DNA from: Hyphomicrobiales bacterium
GTDB lineage: Bacteria > Pseudomonadota > Alphaproteobacteria > Rhizobiales > Rhizobiaceae
Direction: 5' to 3'
DNA length: 64,000 nucleotides
NCBI GenBank assembly: GCA_900470155.1
Contig: UBZT01000002.1
Coordinates: forward strand, 202,897-266,896
The stretch's first letter is position 1. Each line of letters begins with the position of its first letter. The notes under the pieces were generated by a model. That model was not told the DNA's origin. It ran no database searches and worked only from the letters and a program-made list of their open reading frames with translations. Positions 27,471 to 36,045 of the stretch are shown here, in pieces. The position numbers and the translations under genes are program-made.

Positions 27471-27946
27471 TGAACATCCCTCTCTCCCATTCGCGCGCCT
27501 TGCAACCCCTCCGCAACTTTGCCGCAGCCTGCGCCATAACCGCCCTTCTTTCCGGATGCCAGTCGACCGGAACAAAAGGGCTCGTTTCCAGCACCGCGCC
27601 GCCGGAAATCTCCGGTCCTGCCGCCAGCGCAATTGCCGGCGATATGGTGAGCCGCCTTGCCGAACAGATCGGGCCGGGAAAGGCGACCGTTGTCCTGAAG
27701 ACTGATGCCTCGCCCTTCGGCCAGGCGCTGGAGGCGGCGCTGAAGGGATGGGGCTATGCCGTCGTTACCGACCAGAAGACAGATAGCAGCGCGACGGTCA
27801 TCCCGCTCGCCTATGTGATCCTGACTGTCGATGGTCAGGTGCTGGCCCGTCTATCGACAAATAGCGTCGAACTCGGACGTGCATATACGGTAACGGCGAA
27901 CAGTGCGACGCCAGCGAGCGCCTTGTCGCTCATGCGGCGCGGGTGA
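27470..27946 (+). CDS. trbH: TrbH lipoprotein (VirB7-like function)
   Basis: A 158-residue lipoprotein with lipobox ITALLSGC (Cys30), followed by a periplasmic domain ([21 protein letters not shown]). TrbH stabilises the outer-membrane core in Ti-type systems. Start shares a base with the trbG stop; the stop overlaps an in-frame GTG that could start trbI. Confidence 0.9.
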   Translation: MNIPLSHSRALQPLRNFAAACAITALLSGCQSTGTKGLVSSTAPPEISGPAASAIAGDMVSRLAEQIGPGKATVVLKTDASPFGQALEAALKGWGYAVVTDQKTDSSATVIPLAYVILTVDGQVLARLSTNSVELGRAYTVTANSATPASALSLMRRG

Positions 27947-27957
27947 GGGAGGATCAT

Positions 27958-29280
27958 ATGGTGCAGTCTCTCAATCTCGGCGCGGGGCAAAACAGCCGGG
28001 CCCCATCCACTATCCGCCGGATCAACCGTCTGCCGATCGTCGTCATCATAGTCCTGGCAGTCGCGTTTCTTGGTGTCATCTTCTACGGGCTTGCGTCCCG
28101 CGGATTGTACTTCAGCAAAGACAACGGTCCGGAGACGAGTTCGGGCAACCCGGCCTCAACCTATGCCGACCAGCTCAAACGCGGCGTCACCGACGGTATT
28201 ATCGGCGAGCCGCAGCAGCAGATCACTTTCCAGCCGACGCCGGTCGAGACAAAGCGGGCGGAAGACAAGACCAACAATCCCTTCACGCCGCAGCCGGGGC
28301 AGCGCGAGGTGCAGCAGCGCGGTCAAGAGCCGGAAGCGGAAGCGGTCTGGCGGGCCCGTATTCAGCGGGAACAACAGGAACAGGTTCTTCGGGAGCAGCA
28401 GCGCCAGCGAATGGCCAGGCTGCAGGCGAACAACGCTGCCTATGATGCACCGCTTGCGATCGATCGCAGCAAGCTGGGGGCGCGTACGGAGACGAATGAC
28501 GCGAGTGCGGACCCGGCAACAAGAGCCGCGACAGTTCCGACAAACACTGGACGTGCGCCCGATCTCTATGCAGCCGCGCTCCGCGCCGGGCTCGGCGGTC
28601 AAAACGCAGACCGCAATGCGCAAGGTGCCAAGGAGGACTTCTTCAACGCCGACCTGAAAGAGCTGGGCTACCTGCCGAACCGTGTCGTGTCTCAACAATC
28701 GCCATTCGAGCTTAAGCGAGGCTCGGTCATACCGGCAACGCTGATCACGGGCATCAATTCCGATCTACCGGGCAGGATCACCGCCCAGGTAAGCCAGAGC
28801 GTCTACGACAGCGCGACAGGGCATCGTCTGCTCATTCCGCAAGGAACGAAGCTGTTCGGTCGTTACGATAGCAAAGTGTCTTTTGGTCAGAAACGCGTTC
28901 TTGTCGTGTGGACCGACATCATTTTTCCGAACGGCTCTACACTGCAAATCGGCGGAATGTCGGGGACGGACGCACAAGGGAATAGTGGTTTCAGCGACAA
29001 GGTGAACAACCACTATTTAAAAACGTTCGGCTCGGCAGTGCTGATCGCCCTGATCGGGACCGGCATCGATATGGCCGTTCCGGAAAGCTCGACGCTCGCG
29101 ACCCAGGACACGGCGTCCGATGCAGCACGGCGGAATTTCGCAGAAACGTTCGGGCGCGTTGCCGATCGAACCATCCAACGGAACATGGATGTTCAGCCTA
29201 CGCTGGAAGTTCGCCCCGGCTACAAGTTCAACGTCCTTGTCGATCAGGACATTGTTTTTCCACGGTCGTATAAAGACTGA
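27958..29280 (+). CDS. trbI: TrbI channel protein (VirB10-like)
   Basis: A 440-residue bitopic protein. After a short cytoplasmic part comes one helix (LPIVVIIVLAVAFLGVIFYG), a long Gln/Glu/Arg-rich periplasmic spacer, and the conserved VirB10 barrel domain (ELKRGSVIPATLITGINSDL, GHRLLIPQGTKLFGRYDS, VRPGYKFNVLVDQDIVF). Start at the ATG at 27958, with AGGGAGGATC before it, preferred to the GTG at 27943. Last gene of the trb operon; no terminator is obvious after it. Confidence 0.94.
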   Translation: MVQSLNLGAGQNSRAPSTIRRINRLPIVVIIVLAVAFLGVIFYGLASRGLYFSKDNGPETSSGNPASTYADQLKRGVTDGIIGEPQQQITFQPTPVETKRAEDKTNNPFTPQPGQREVQQRGQEPEAEAVWRARIQREQQEQVLREQQRQRMARLQANNAAYDAPLAIDRSKLGARTETNDASADPATRAATVPTNTGRAPDLYAAALRAGLGGQNADRNAQGAKEDFFNADLKELGYLPNRVVSQQSPFELKRGSVIPATLITGINSDLPGRITAQVSQSVYDSATGHRLLIPQGTKLFGRYDSKVSFGQKRVLVVWTDIIFPNGSTLQIGGMSGTDAQGNSGFSDKVNNHYLKTFGSAVLIALIGTGIDMAVPESSTLATQDTASDAARRNFAETFGRVADRTIQRNMDVQPTLEVRPGYKFNVLVDQDIVFPRSYKD

Positions 29281-29676
29281 TAAGGGTGCCTGAGTTCGGT
29301 CCCTGGTGAGGCGATGACTGCGGGAGGTCGTTCAATCGCGATAGAACATAGCGTCAAGCTATGACATGCAGGTGCACGCTGTGATCCGGCTTTCAAGTTT
29401 AACCCCTTTCGGCGCCGAAGGATGACCCCAGACGCGACGAAGTAACATGCTGATGTGTTTTCATTCTTTGCTGTCCAACAGGGGGCATCCTTCCGCGCCT
29501 ATGACCGGGTCAAATGCCTCGCCGAAACACATTTTCAGTTCTACCGTCAGCTCAGCTTCGACAAAGCTCAGGAGTTCAATGTCAGCGCGTTAATTAAGCG
29601 CGCTTATCTAAGTCCGTCGATTAATTAAATGAAATGCGTCTTGCTTAAATAACGGGCGCGGCTTGAGCGCCTCAGC
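29281..29676. other. Intergenic region after the trb operon
   Basis: Nearly 400 bp without a recognisable gene. It holds a small inverted repeat CATAGC...GCTATG (29347-29363) and two TTAATTAA octamers (29590-29597 and 29621-29628) in an AT-rich patch. The N-terminal part missing from the following fic gene is not found here, so this is a junction between the transfer region and accessory DNA. Confidence 0.4.
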
Positions 29677-30717
29677 TTGGCTGAGCGCGCGCTAGGACAC
29701 CTGGATGGTATCACAATGCTGCTGCCGAGACAGGAGCTGTTTCTGTATATGTATGTGAGAAAGGAAGCCGTTCTTTCCTCGCAGATTGAAGGCACACAGT
29801 CCACGCTTTCTGATCTCTTGCGGTTTGAGACCGAAGCTCAAGCCGGGCAGCCGGTTGATGATATCCGTGAAGTATCCAACTATGTTGACGCCATGATGTA
29901 TGGTTTGGAGCGGCTGGAAACGTTGCCCATGTCGTTGCGTCTGATCCGTGAGATGCACGCCAGGCTCCTGCAGAGTGGACGAGGAGGCACCAAGGATCCT
30001 GGAGAGTTCCGCCGCTCGCAGAATTGGATTGGTGGGACACGGCCCGGTAACGCACTCTTTGTACCGCCACCCGTCACTGAAATGGCCGGTTGCATGGATG
30101 CGTTCGAGCGCTTCATGCATGACGACCAATCGCGGTTACCGGCGCTAATCAAAGCTGGCCGACTGCATGTGCAGTTTGAAACGATCCATCCGTTTCTCGA
30201 TGGCAATGGTCGTATCGGCCGTCTGCTTGTAACCCTATATCTTTGCATGAACGGGGTTTTGCGAAAGCCGCTGCTCTACCTCAGCCTCTATCTAAAGTCC
30301 CATCGGAGAGAATATTATCGGTTATTGCAGGAGGTCCGCGAGCATGGAAATTGGGAAGCTTGGCTGGACTTTTTCTTGGCCGGCGTTGCCGACACTGCCA
30401 ATCGAGCGTTTGAGGCAGCGACCCAGATCGTCGATCTTTTCAAGGAAGATCGGGAGCGGATCACGATGGAAAGCGATAGAGCAGGCTCGGCCCTTCGCAT
30501 TCACGAGCTTTTCCAGCAGAATCTTTTTCACACAGCGAACCAGATTGTTCAAATCACGGGTCTTTCCGCGCCAACGGTCAATGCTGCACTTGTTGATCTG
30601 GAGCGTTTAGGCATCGTTGATGAGGTAACCGGCCGCAAACGCGGCCGCGTGTTCAGCTATCAGCGATATCTCGCAATTCTGAGCGAAGGCACGGATCCCT
30701 TGCCCCTCAGTTCATAA
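29677..30717 (+). CDS. Fic-domain protein, 5'-truncated (AMP-transferase family)
   Basis: 346 residues counted from a TTG at 29677; the first ATG is at 29716. The catalytic Fic motif is HPFLDGNGRIGR (His171 counted from the TTG). The autoinhibitory class II motif SSQIEG precedes it near residues 38-43. C-terminal winged-helix features (TANQIVQITGLSAPTVNAAL) are present. Relatives normally have about 40-50 more N-terminal residues; here a TAA lies 27 bp before the TTG and no good ribosome site is seen. The gene therefore looks truncated, although the catalytic core and the inhibitory helix are intact. Fic enzymes transfer AMP or other NMPs to target proteins. Confidence 0.75.
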   Translation: MAERALGHLDGITMLLPRQELFLYMYVRKEAVLSSQIEGTQSTLSDLLRFETEAQAGQPVDDIREVSNYVDAMMYGLERLETLPMSLRLIREMHARLLQSGRGGTKDPGEFRRSQNWIGGTRPGNALFVPPPVTEMAGCMDAFERFMHDDQSRLPALIKAGRLHVQFETIHPFLDGNGRIGRLLVTLYLCMNGVLRKPLLYLSLYLKSHRREYYRLLQEVREHGNWEAWLDFFLAGVADTANRAFEAATQIVDLFKEDRERITMESDRAGSALRIHELFQQNLFHTANQIVQITGLSAPTVNAALVDLERLGIVDEVTGRKRGRVFSYQRYLAILSEGTDPLPLSS

Positions 30718-30765
30718 GAAATAGATGGGCCGAAGGTTCGATTTTCATCAAGGCTATCGATGATT

Positions 30766-32304
30766 TTAGAGTGCCTTACTCATCGACCAAGAGGTGCGCT
30801 CCGCGATGAATTCCGCGAACGGTTTGACGTTCATGTGGACGCTCGCCTGTTCAAGGCCGGCCAAATAAGTTGACCGATCCTCAACCCTAACCACTGCCCA
30901 TGGAAACCCACCCGAGGCGAACATGGCGTTCATTAGGAAGCGCGCCATCCGTCCGTTGCCGTCAGGATAGGGATGAACATAGCCTATCAACCAGTGGCCA
31001 AGGACTGCCCTAACCGCTGGTTCGCTCTCCTTCTCCAGTAGATCGAACAGGGTCTCCATTCCATCCGGAACCGCTTCGGAACGCGGTGGTACATGCCATG
31101 ATCCGCGAAGATAAACAGGGTGGTTTCGATAGCCCGCGAGGGCGCTGGGTTTCAGGATACCTGCGGCTACGGAGGGACCGAACAGTTCGCGGTACCAATC
31201 CCTATGTTGCTTACGGATAACGGCTCCAGCCGGTGCACCGCGGAGAATCTCCGCAACAGATTCCTTCACGCTCTGAAATGCCTGCCAATAACCGCGAGCT
31301 GCCAGGGCGTCCCGGTTTTGCCTATCCTGCTGATCCACATCCGGATCCCACGTACCAGCGCGCACGCGATCAATGAGTTCCGGAGTAACGCTGTACCCTT
31401 CGATCGAAAGTGAATGGTATGCGTCGTTCTTGTATATGTCCTCGACCGATTTCATGAAAGCGACGGTGTCCCAGGGAAGTCCGGGTGCAGCAGGAAAAAC
31501 ATCGAGGACCGTCTGACGCTGGCTTTCCCATATAGCATTGAGACGCGCCACGATGGGAGATCCGCCTACAGCTAAGGTGGAGACTTGCTGGTTTTGATCG
31601 AACGGGTCGGTCTCTCTAACGTCGTACATCGCGCCTTTCATCGTTTTCAAGATATCGTCGGCGAACTCGCCTTTTCCTATGCGCCGAAATGCCCCGGCCA
31701 GGCGGCCTGCCACGGCCGAATGCCCTCCGTCGAGTAATCGACCGAGGACACCCGACACATCGCGCATGGATTTCAGCACGATCTGGGCTTCGATAGGTGA
31801 TCTTTGGAAAAACGCTTCAGCAACTTTTACCAGGGCGGCGTCCGCAGTATAGAACCTCAATCCGTTTTTCTCGACGAGATCCTCGCCCGGTGGCATTTGC
31901 TTGGTCTTGAGATCGTAGATGGATGTGCCAAAAAGCAGTGATAAATTGTTGCCCGTTGCCTTTGGACTGTTGACAATCACCTGGGGCGGAATCGCAGTTG
32001 CTTCAGCGTGGAGTAGCATCGATTGTTCCGGTGACAGATGCCATTCCCGTCCAAAGCGGTCGTTGAAGTAGAGGGAGCAGAACTCCCAGAATGAAGCGTA
32101 CCAAAGGGTTGTGTCGCCGTCTTGGGACTGGGGTCCCGTTGACATTTGCCAACCGCGGATGACTTCTTGGAGAAATCCGCTCCGTGTAAGGCGCTCTCGG
32201 TGTAGTCGGCTGAACTCGTCGGACTTGAATATTCGACGCCCGCCATCCTGCAATGTTTTGAGGGCTTGCAGGGCGTCAGCCAACTTTTCATTTGGTGTAG
32301 CCAT
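30766..32304 (-). CDS. Large Fic-domain protein with extra N-terminal domain
   Basis: A 512-residue protein. The Fic motif is HPYPDGNGRMARFLMN (His444). A class II inhibitory motif SLSIEG lies in AYHSLSIEGYSVTPE, ahead of the core. The N-terminal 200 residues (FSRLHRERLTRSGFLQEVIRGW, PQVIVNSPKATGNN) look like an AbiEi-type winged helix/antitoxin-like region and may bind DNA, but this is only a resemblance. Start at the ATG at 32304 after GGGAACCAAA; a GTG at 32343 is possible. A phased set of direct repeats lies just upstream. Probably an autoregulated toxin-like or signalling NMP transferase. Confidence 0.8.
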   Translation of the reverse strand: MATPNEKLADALQALKTLQDGGRRIFKSDEFSRLHRERLTRSGFLQEVIRGWQMSTGPQSQDGDTTLWYASFWEFCSLYFNDRFGREWHLSPEQSMLLHAEATAIPPQVIVNSPKATGNNLSLLFGTSIYDLKTKQMPPGEDLVEKNGLRFYTADAALVKVAEAFFQRSPIEAQIVLKSMRDVSGVLGRLLDGGHSAVAGRLAGAFRRIGKGEFADDILKTMKGAMYDVRETDPFDQNQQVSTLAVGGSPIVARLNAIWESQRQTVLDVFPAAPGLPWDTVAFMKSVEDIYKNDAYHSLSIEGYSVTPELIDRVRAGTWDPDVDQQDRQNRDALAARGYWQAFQSVKESVAEILRGAPAGAVIRKQHRDWYRELFGPSVAAGILKPSALAGYRNHPVYLRGSWHVPPRSEAVPDGMETLFDLLEKESEPAVRAVLGHWLIGYVHPYPDGNGRMARFLMNAMFASGGFPWAVVRVEDRSTYLAGLEQASVHMNVKPFAEFIAERTSWSMSKAL

Positions 32305-32380
32305 TTTGGTTCCCACGACCTCGTTGTTCTTGCGCGAACTCACAATGCCGCGTCTTATAAGGCAATGCCTGCATCATTAC

Positions 32381-32515
32381 ACGTTTTTGATGTCGTTTAT
32401 ATGCGCGTTTTTAACGCTGAGTTAATACACGTTCAAGGTGACGATTCAATAACGTTTTTGATGATGGGTCATAACGCGTCTTTGGTGTCGTGAGTCATCA
32501 CAACATTTCGTGTCG
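32381..32515. repeat. Six direct repeats with about 24-bp period upstream of the large fic gene
   Basis: Copies of a 15-mer related to ACGTTTTTGATGTCG begin at 32381, 32405, 32429, 32452, 32476 and 32501 (intervals 24, 24, 23, 24, 25). The best copies are ACGTTTTTGATGTCG, ACGTTTTTGATGATG and GCGTCTTTGGTGTCG; those at 32405 and 32501 are degenerate. The spacers also share a TCATNAC-like element. The array lies 77 bp before the fic ATG, so it is either a multi-site operator or an iteron block. Confidence 0.7.
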
Positions 32516-32970
32516 ACCTAAGCGTAAACCCCCGGTGCGGGCCGCCTTGCGAGGTCGAAGCGAACATCGGAAGTCCTAGTGGAAACACGAGGAGTAGTCC
32601 TATGACCAAGCTTGCTCGTGCTGCAGTCCTCGCTTTTGCTGCGCCAGCTCGACGGCTCCAGCAGGAAGCAGGTCGAGAGGGAACATTCGTCGAGCCGTGC
32701 GCTCCTCTTCTTACGAATAGGAAAACCGCGTTGCGCGCTTGAGGCGAAAGCGACCTTAGGGGTGCTCGGCTTCGTGATCCAGTACTATACGAATGCCACG
32801 TTGACGGACTTCAGGTAAAACCTGTTCGTTGTTTTGCGCATGATGGCTTCACTTTCTCAAAAATTGGAGCCTCCGGCAAAACCCGGTGCGTTCAACCCGC
32901 CCTCTTCCCAAATCATAGTTGGGTGGCAAAGTCGGCGGGCTTTCAACGGCTGGCTCGTGTCCGCTCGTGT
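32516..32970. other. Intergenic region between fic and the histidine kinase gene
   Basis: No convincing gene. A frame of 46 codons at 32602-32742 (plus strand, MTKLARAAVLAF..., preceded by GAGGAGTAGTCCT) starts like a small DUF680-type secreted protein but soon becomes nonsensical, and may be a decayed copy. Confidence 0.35.
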
Positions 32971-35094
32971 TCAGCCCGCTATGGCTTCATATCCCACTTC
33001 GATGGCCGGAAAACAAAGCTCCACGCGCGTGCCTTCCCCTGGACGAGAGGTGATCCTGACTTCACCACCAGACTGACGGACAAACCCGTAGACCATTGCG
33101 AGCCCGAGACCCGAGCCACCGGTTTTCGAGCGCGTGGTAAAGTAAGGCTCCATAGCCTGATCGAGAACTTCAGGTGACATTCCCACACCTTCGTCGATAA
33201 CGGCGATGACTACGGTTTCGGCAGTCCCTAGCGCTTCCACTCGGATCGTCCCACCGTCCGGCATGGCTGCTGAGGCGTTCAGACATAGGTTCAGGATGGA
33301 TTGCTCGAGCAGCGCAGGATCGAGGCTGACGGTTGGCAGAGTAGCGGTAAGGTCCAGCTCTAGCCGATTGCGGGCGCCGATCGCCATTTCCAGCACATCA
33401 GCCATGCCGTGAAGGATCGTGGCGATCTCGATCGAGGCTGGACGTATCTGCTGCTGGCTGCCGACGGACAACATGCTGGAGGCGAGTGCCCGTCCGCGTT
33501 CCGCTGCCTTTCGTATGCGCCCCAAGTGTCGCTTTTGTCGCTCTGTGAAGCCAGGTTCGCGTTCCAGCAGACCAAGACTGCCGGTTATGATGCCAATCAT
33601 ATTGCCGACCTCGTGGCTTACCTGATGCGTCATGCGCATCACCACATCGAGGCGCTGGGCACGGGCCGCCTCCACCTCCTGCCGATCCATGGCCGTTACG
33701 TCACGAGCAAGCAAGACCACACCGCCGTCCGGTTGCCGTGAAGCGGAGATCTCCACGACCTGGTCATCGGGAAACCGATGACGGAGCACATTTCGCTCCT
33801 GGAGTGAGCCGGTTTCGTCTTCGGTGGGCATCAGCCACGGATCAATCTCGGGCACCGTCCCGACAAAACGGCGCAGAGGCATTTTTCGCGACGAGCCCGT
33901 CTGCCTCATCAGTTCTACGATGCGACGGTTCATGGTGATGGGTCGGCCCGCCGGATCGAACAGGGCAATGCCTTCGTTCATGGTGCGAAACGTTGAACGG
34001 ATTGTGCGCGCGGCCGCTTCTGCGGTTCTCCTCAAGCGGGACACCCGATCCACGCTCTCCTTGAAGGCGCGAAAGGCATCGAGCAACCGGATCAACTCGG
34101 TTTCGGTCCCGGCGTAGACAGGCGGACCTACATTTTCTTCTCCGCGTGCCAGCGCATTCATGCCCCGCGAGAGATCTCCGATCCCGTGCGAGACCCGAAT
34201 TACCGAGCGGATGGAGAGGATTGCCAGGATAACGACGGCGAGAGATGCCAGCACGATCATGACGAGCAACTGGCGCAAGGCGCTGGACGTCGATTCGAGG
34301 TTCCGGTTCAGCGCGCTGGCAACCACCTCCGACTGGGTTTCCGTCGCGTGCGAGAGATCCCGCGATACGGTATGCAGGCGCGAGACGGATGCGCGGATCG
34401 TGAACATTTCCAGGAGGTAGCGTGTCTGTGCCTCGAAGATCCTCCGATAGGGGTCAAGCTGTGCGGGCGAGACCCGCAGATTGGGGCCCGGCACCAGCAT
34501 GCGTGCGGAGGTTTCGGCGACGAAGCGTCGTTGAAGTTCACCTAGCTGGAAGAGGCTGTCCGACGTGGAGGCTGATTGTGCGATGTCATTAAGACGCTGC
34601 CGTAGTTCCTGATCCTGAATGGCGCGAGCGGTCGCTATCTCTCCGAGAGCGACGGCCGCTTCAGCCTTGTGCATTTGTGCGGCATCGGCATTTGCCGCAA
34701 GTGCCAGTGTCTGGGACTTAATGCTCTCAAGCAGTTCGATGATCCGGTGCGCGCCGGTGCCCTGCATGGCTGAGCCTGGCTTATCCGGCGCCATGGTTTG
34801 AAGAAGTGTCTCCACCTGGGCGACGACGGCGCGACTTTCGCTCGAAACGCGATAGGGGGACGTGGCATTCATCAGGAACGGTGCGCTTGAAACGAGGTCC
34901 GAGACCTGTCTCGATACGAGCGAGACCTTGGCGAGACTGGAGAAGGCTTGCACGCTGTAGGCTGACATTTCACTGCGCGCCCTCTGCAGACCATAGATGG
35001 CGACGGTCGATAGGAGCAGAACAGAAACGCAGATGAAGGCGATTGCGAAGGGCAATCGAAAGGCGATGGAGGAGAAGAAGGCGCGGTTGATCAA
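32971..35094 (-). CDS. Membrane sensor histidine kinase
   Basis: A 707-residue kinase counted from a TTG that overlaps the stop of the response-regulator gene (TTGA). Order: first membrane helix (LPFAIAFICVSVLLLSTVAI), a mostly helical periplasmic sensor of about 260 residues, second helix (MIVLASLAVVILAILSI), a HAMP segment (GIGDLSRGMNALARGEENVG), a PAS-like domain (GIALFDPAGRPITMNRRIVE), and a HisKA dimerisation helix with His494 in QVSHEVGN. The ATPase domain has ILNLCLNASAAMPDGG (N box), VIDEGVGM (G1) and GSGLGLAMVYGFVRQSGGEV (G2). The start fits translational coupling; no ATG precedes the first helix in this frame. It probably senses the substrate of the divergent transporter. Confidence 0.88.
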   Translation of the reverse strand: MINRAFFSSIAFRLPFAIAFICVSVLLLSTVAIYGLQRARSEMSAYSVQAFSSLAKVSLVSRQVSDLVSSAPFLMNATSPYRVSSESRAVVAQVETLLQTMAPDKPGSAMQGTGAHRIIELLESIKSQTLALAANADAAQMHKAEAAVALGEIATARAIQDQELRQRLNDIAQSASTSDSLFQLGELQRRFVAETSARMLVPGPNLRVSPAQLDPYRRIFEAQTRYLLEMFTIRASVSRLHTVSRDLSHATETQSEVVASALNRNLESTSSALRQLLVMIVLASLAVVILAILSIRSVIRVSHGIGDLSRGMNALARGEENVGPPVYAGTETELIRLLDAFRAFKESVDRVSRLRRTAEAAARTIRSTFRTMNEGIALFDPAGRPITMNRRIVELMRQTGSSRKMPLRRFVGTVPEIDPWLMPTEDETGSLQERNVLRHRFPDDQVVEISASRQPDGGVVLLARDVTAMDRQEVEAARAQRLDVVMRMTHQVSHEVGNMIGIITGSLGLLEREPGFTERQKRHLGRIRKAAERGRALASSMLSVGSQQQIRPASIEIATILHGMADVLEMAIGARNRLELDLTATLPTVSLDPALLEQSILNLCLNASAAMPDGGTIRVEALGTAETVVIAVIDEGVGMSPEVLDQAMEPYFTTRSKTGGSGLGLAMVYGFVRQSGGEVRITSRPGEGTRVELCFPAIEVGYEAIAG

Positions 35095-35831
35095 GGCAAT
35101 GATCCGGCGTCGTCTGTGTGGAGCACATAGCCTTTGCCGCGTCGCGTCTGAATATGGCGGGGAAGATCGGGGTTTCGCTCGATCTTGCGCCTGAGGCGCA
35201 GGACCAGAACATCGACGTTTCGATCGACGAAACGATCGGAGTCGGCTCCCATCCGGTCGAGAATCTGGGCGCGGCTGACGGGGTTGTTCGGCGTTTCGGC
35301 AAGAATCTCGAGCAGGGCAAACTCTGCTGACGTCAGCGTCTTTGTCGGATCGGTGAGGCAAACGGCCCGGCGTTGACCGAGATCGACGGCCCATTCGCCG
35401 AGCCTGAGCGCTGTCTGCGTCTGTTCGCGTTCGCCCTCCCTGTCTTGGCGCAGTTGCGGATGGGTGCGACGGAGAACCGCCTTGATCCGTGCGGTAAGCT
35501 CATTCGGTTCGAACGGTTTAACGACATAGTCGTCCGCTGCCGTCTCCAGTCCCAGCACCCGATCGGTCGCGCTGCCTGCTGCCGTTACCATAACGATGCC
35601 GACATCGGTCTGAGCTCTCAGACGCTGCGCGAAGGCGCGTCCGGACAGGCCGGGCAGATTGTGATCAACCAGAACAAGTTGAACAGTCTCATGTTGCAAG
35701 CGCTCTTGTGCGGCCTCGGCGGATGGTGCCGTCAGCGGGATCCAGCCTTCTGCCTCCACCAGGTCACAGATAAGCTCCGCCATATCCGGATCGTCCTCGA
35801 CGATCAGAATTTTTACCTTCTGGTTCAACAC
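35091..35831 (-). CDS. OmpR-family response regulator
   Basis: 246 residues. The receiver domain has the acidic pair in ILIVEDDPD, phospho-acceptor Asp56 in LVLVDHNLPG, and Thr and Lys in MVTAAG and YVVKPFEPNE. The C-terminal winged helix (LTSAEFALLEILAETPNNPVSR... VLRLRRKIERNPDLPRHIQT, RGKGYVL) is of OmpR/PhoB type. First gene of a two-gene operon with the kinase, divergent from the transporter operon that starts at 36046, and therefore its likely regulator. Confidence 0.93.
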   Translation of the reverse strand: MLNQKVKILIVEDDPDMAELICDLVEAEGWIPLTAPSAEAAQERLQHETVQLVLVDHNLPGLSGRAFAQRLRAQTDVGIVMVTAAGSATDRVLGLETAADDYVVKPFEPNELTARIKAVLRRTHPQLRQDREGEREQTQTALRLGEWAVDLGQRRAVCLTDPTKTLTSAEFALLEILAETPNNPVSRAQILDRMGADSDRFVDRNVDVLVLRLRRKIERNPDLPRHIQTRRGKGYVLHTDDAGSLP

Positions 35832-35911
35832 GTTGCAGTCCTCCCATCGGCATCATAACCGGGCAGGGCGAAAACGCAAAAGACTTGGTGGTTATCGGCA
35901 AACGTCACAAT

Positions 35912-35935
35912 TGTAACATTTGCAATCTCTGCAAC
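35912..35935. promoter_or_regulatory. Possible response-regulator binding repeats
   Basis: Three near-identical hexamers TGTAAC, TGCAAT and TGCAAC spaced 9 bp apart in the divergent control region between the regulator and the first binding-protein gene. Tandem direct repeats are what OmpR-type regulators bind, although 10-11 bp is the more usual period. Confidence 0.35.
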
Positions 35936-36045
35936 GGGTGACGACGTCGCGGTGAAAGATCGGTAACCATTCTCCGGGTTGCCAGCCCGAACAGATACGG
36001 ACATGCTTCATTCATTGGAACGGGGAGGTTCCAGGGGAGGACGAC

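Noticed and set aside
29590..29628. Attachment site formed by two TTAATTAA octamers
   Set aside because: No integrase gene or matching repeat elsewhere in the window was found; two AT octamers alone are insufficient.
32381..32515. CRISPR array
   Set aside because: Repeats are 15 bp, degenerate, with spacers of about 9 bp that are themselves similar to each other, and no cas genes are present.
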